Positions 6,934 to 7,562 of a stretch of 7,562 nt of DNA are shown here, piece by piece; within the stretch, counting starts at the first letter, position 1, and each line of letters opens with the position of its first letter. Under the pieces are notes generated by a model. It made no database searches and was not told the origin of the DNA. It saw nothing but the letters and a program-made list of their open reading frames with translations. Source of the stretch: DATLHO01 sp035539855 (lineage in GTDB: Bacteria; Bacteroidota; Ignavibacteria; OLB7); NCBI GenBank assembly GCA_035539855.1, contig DATLHO010000267.1:1-7562 (forward strand). Direction: 5' to 3'. The translations under genes were made by a program, and so were the position numbers.

Positions 6934-7380
6934 TCAGCGCTGACCGGACGGATGATCGACCACAAGGCGGCCTGACCGCTCGTCCAGCCAGACGTGCGCG
7001 GACGTTGCGCTCGTGCCTTCCGGCGCGACGACGGATGGGATGCCGTTTGACACAAGCCAGCTTCCGGAGGCCGTCCCGATGATCGCATCGCCGCTGTCGG
7101 GAAACGCCGTGTAATAGATATCGGCTCCGCGAACGTCCGCTGAGTCGCGTCTCCAGGTTTCTCCGCCATCGACTGAAGAGTACACACGCTTCTGATTGGC
7201 AACGGCCACGACTTCGGAGCCGCGAACGTTCAGATCGGTGACTCGAGAGCCGACCAGGGAAAGACCCCAGGTATCGCCGCCGTCCGTGGTCCTGTAGACG
7301 TTTGGCAAGCTGTGCCCCTGGGCTGTTGCCACGTCGCCGCAGGAGAGGAGCAGGGCCAGTATGGCGAGGGTTTGACTCAT
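6934..7380 (-). CDS. Short exported Asp-box (BNR) protein, possibly truncated
   Basis: A 148-residue protein. Residues 1-21 (MSQTLAILALLLSCGDVATAQ) form a signal peptide, with likely cleavage after VATA or ATAQ. The Cys at 14 lies in LSCG, not a convincing lipobox. Two good Asp boxes follow: TTDGGDTW (31-38) and SVDGGETW (69-76); a third blade near 105-112 is degenerate. A closed propeller needs more blades, and the C-terminal sorting domain present on the downstream neighbour is absent, so this is either a small partner of that protein or a truncated relative ending at TGA (6936-6934). The ATG at 7380 is preferred over an upstream in-frame ATG at 7446, because GGAGG (7390-7386) sits 5 bases before it and the signal peptide then begins at the N-terminus. 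It is on the same strand as the long BNR gene, about 142 bp upstream, so co-transcription is plausible. Confidence 0.7.
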   Translation of the reverse strand: MSQTLAILALLLSCGDVATAQGHSLPNVYRTTDGGDTWGLSLVGSRVTDLNVRGSEVVAVANQKRVYSSVDGGETWRRDSADVRGADIYYTAFPDSGDAIIGTASGSWLVSNGIPSVVAPEGTSATSAHVWLDERSGRLVVDHPSGQR

Positions 7381-7385
7381 CCTTC

Positions 7386-7390
7386 CCTCC
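7386..7390 (-). promoter_or_regulatory. Ribosome binding site of the short BNR gene
   Basis: Read on the - strand this is GGAGG, five bases before the ATG at 7380. It decides that start over the upstream in-frame ATG at 7446, which would add 22 residues before the signal peptide. A TATCAAT sequence a little further upstream could be a -10 element, but I cannot support a full promoter. Confidence 0.6.
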
Positions 7391-7447
7391 AGACCCCTAT
7401 TGATACGGCACAAGTTGATGCATCCCGTGAACGTCTCCCATGGCAAT

Positions 7448-7531
7448 TGTCATACTTATGGGGATCCCTCTCATCGCGACTTGCGGTGACGCGCACCCTA
7501 AGAAAAATCCCCTGCCGGGGATGACGGGGCG
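7448..7531 (+). repeat. Palindromic intergenic repeat, copy 2 (short form)
   Basis: This is the second copy of the element at 2954-3082, in the same orientation. The outer left arm TGTCAT...GGGGATC (7448-7466) and the right part (7470-7531; 53 of 62 identical to copy 1) are kept. Only 3 bp join them, compared with 48 bp in copy 1, so about 45 bp of interior, including the inner left stem, are missing here. The right end holds a perfect small hairpin, ATCCCC-TGCC-GGGGAT (7507-7522). It lies 67 bp upstream of the short BNR start, in the intergenic stretch 7381-7562, where I see no gene. Confidence 0.8.
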
Positions 7532-7562
7532 GGGAGCCTGGAGACAGTCGAGGCGACAAATC

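Noticed and set aside
2954..7531. A composite transposon bounded by the two repeat copies
   Set aside because: No transposase gene lies between them, no target-site duplication is visible, and the copies differ in internal length.

Overview
The window is high-GC bacterial DNA holding six protein-coding genes, four on the + strand and two on the - strand, with no RNA gene and no CRISPR array. The best guess for the organism is a high-GC member of the Fibrobacteres-Chlorobi-Bacteroidetes superphylum, such as a Gemmatimonadota bacterium. This is an inference from three things: strong GC bias at third codon positions in the + strand genes, Gram-negative style exported proteins (a lipoprotein and signal peptides), and a Por/type IX-secretion-like C-terminal domain on a large Asp-box (BNR) protein. 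No marker gene is present to settle it.

Left part (1-2552): the C-terminal part of a caspase-fold peptidase of the type I metacaspase kind, with its His and Cys catalytic motifs visible, overlaps by 4 bp (ATGA) a 643-residue thermolysin-like zinc metallopeptidase with no signal peptide. Two apparently cytosolic proteases of different catalytic classes that are translationally coupled form the most interesting feature here. A proteolytic cascade, stress-response or defence role is plausible but not shown. The metacaspase start and any sensor gene lie left of the window.

Middle (2599-4644): a small lipoprotein resembling the Bor/Iss family is followed by an intergenic palindromic repeat of about 125 bp. 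Next comes a 510-residue FAD-dependent oxidase/dehydrogenase of the PCMH / sugar-1,4-lactone oxidase type, which probably starts at TTG.

Right part (4650-7380, - strand): two exported Asp-box (BNR) proteins. The upstream one (148 residues) is short and may be a truncated relative. The downstream one (about 713 residues) has eleven Asp boxes and a C-terminal sorting-like domain. This part is visibly less GC-rich than the left part. The large BNR gene converges on the oxidase gene with only 5 bp between the stop codons. A second, shorter copy of the palindromic repeat lies upstream of the BNR pair (7448-7531), in the same orientation as the first copy, so the oxidase and BNR genes sit between two direct copies about 4.4 kb apart.
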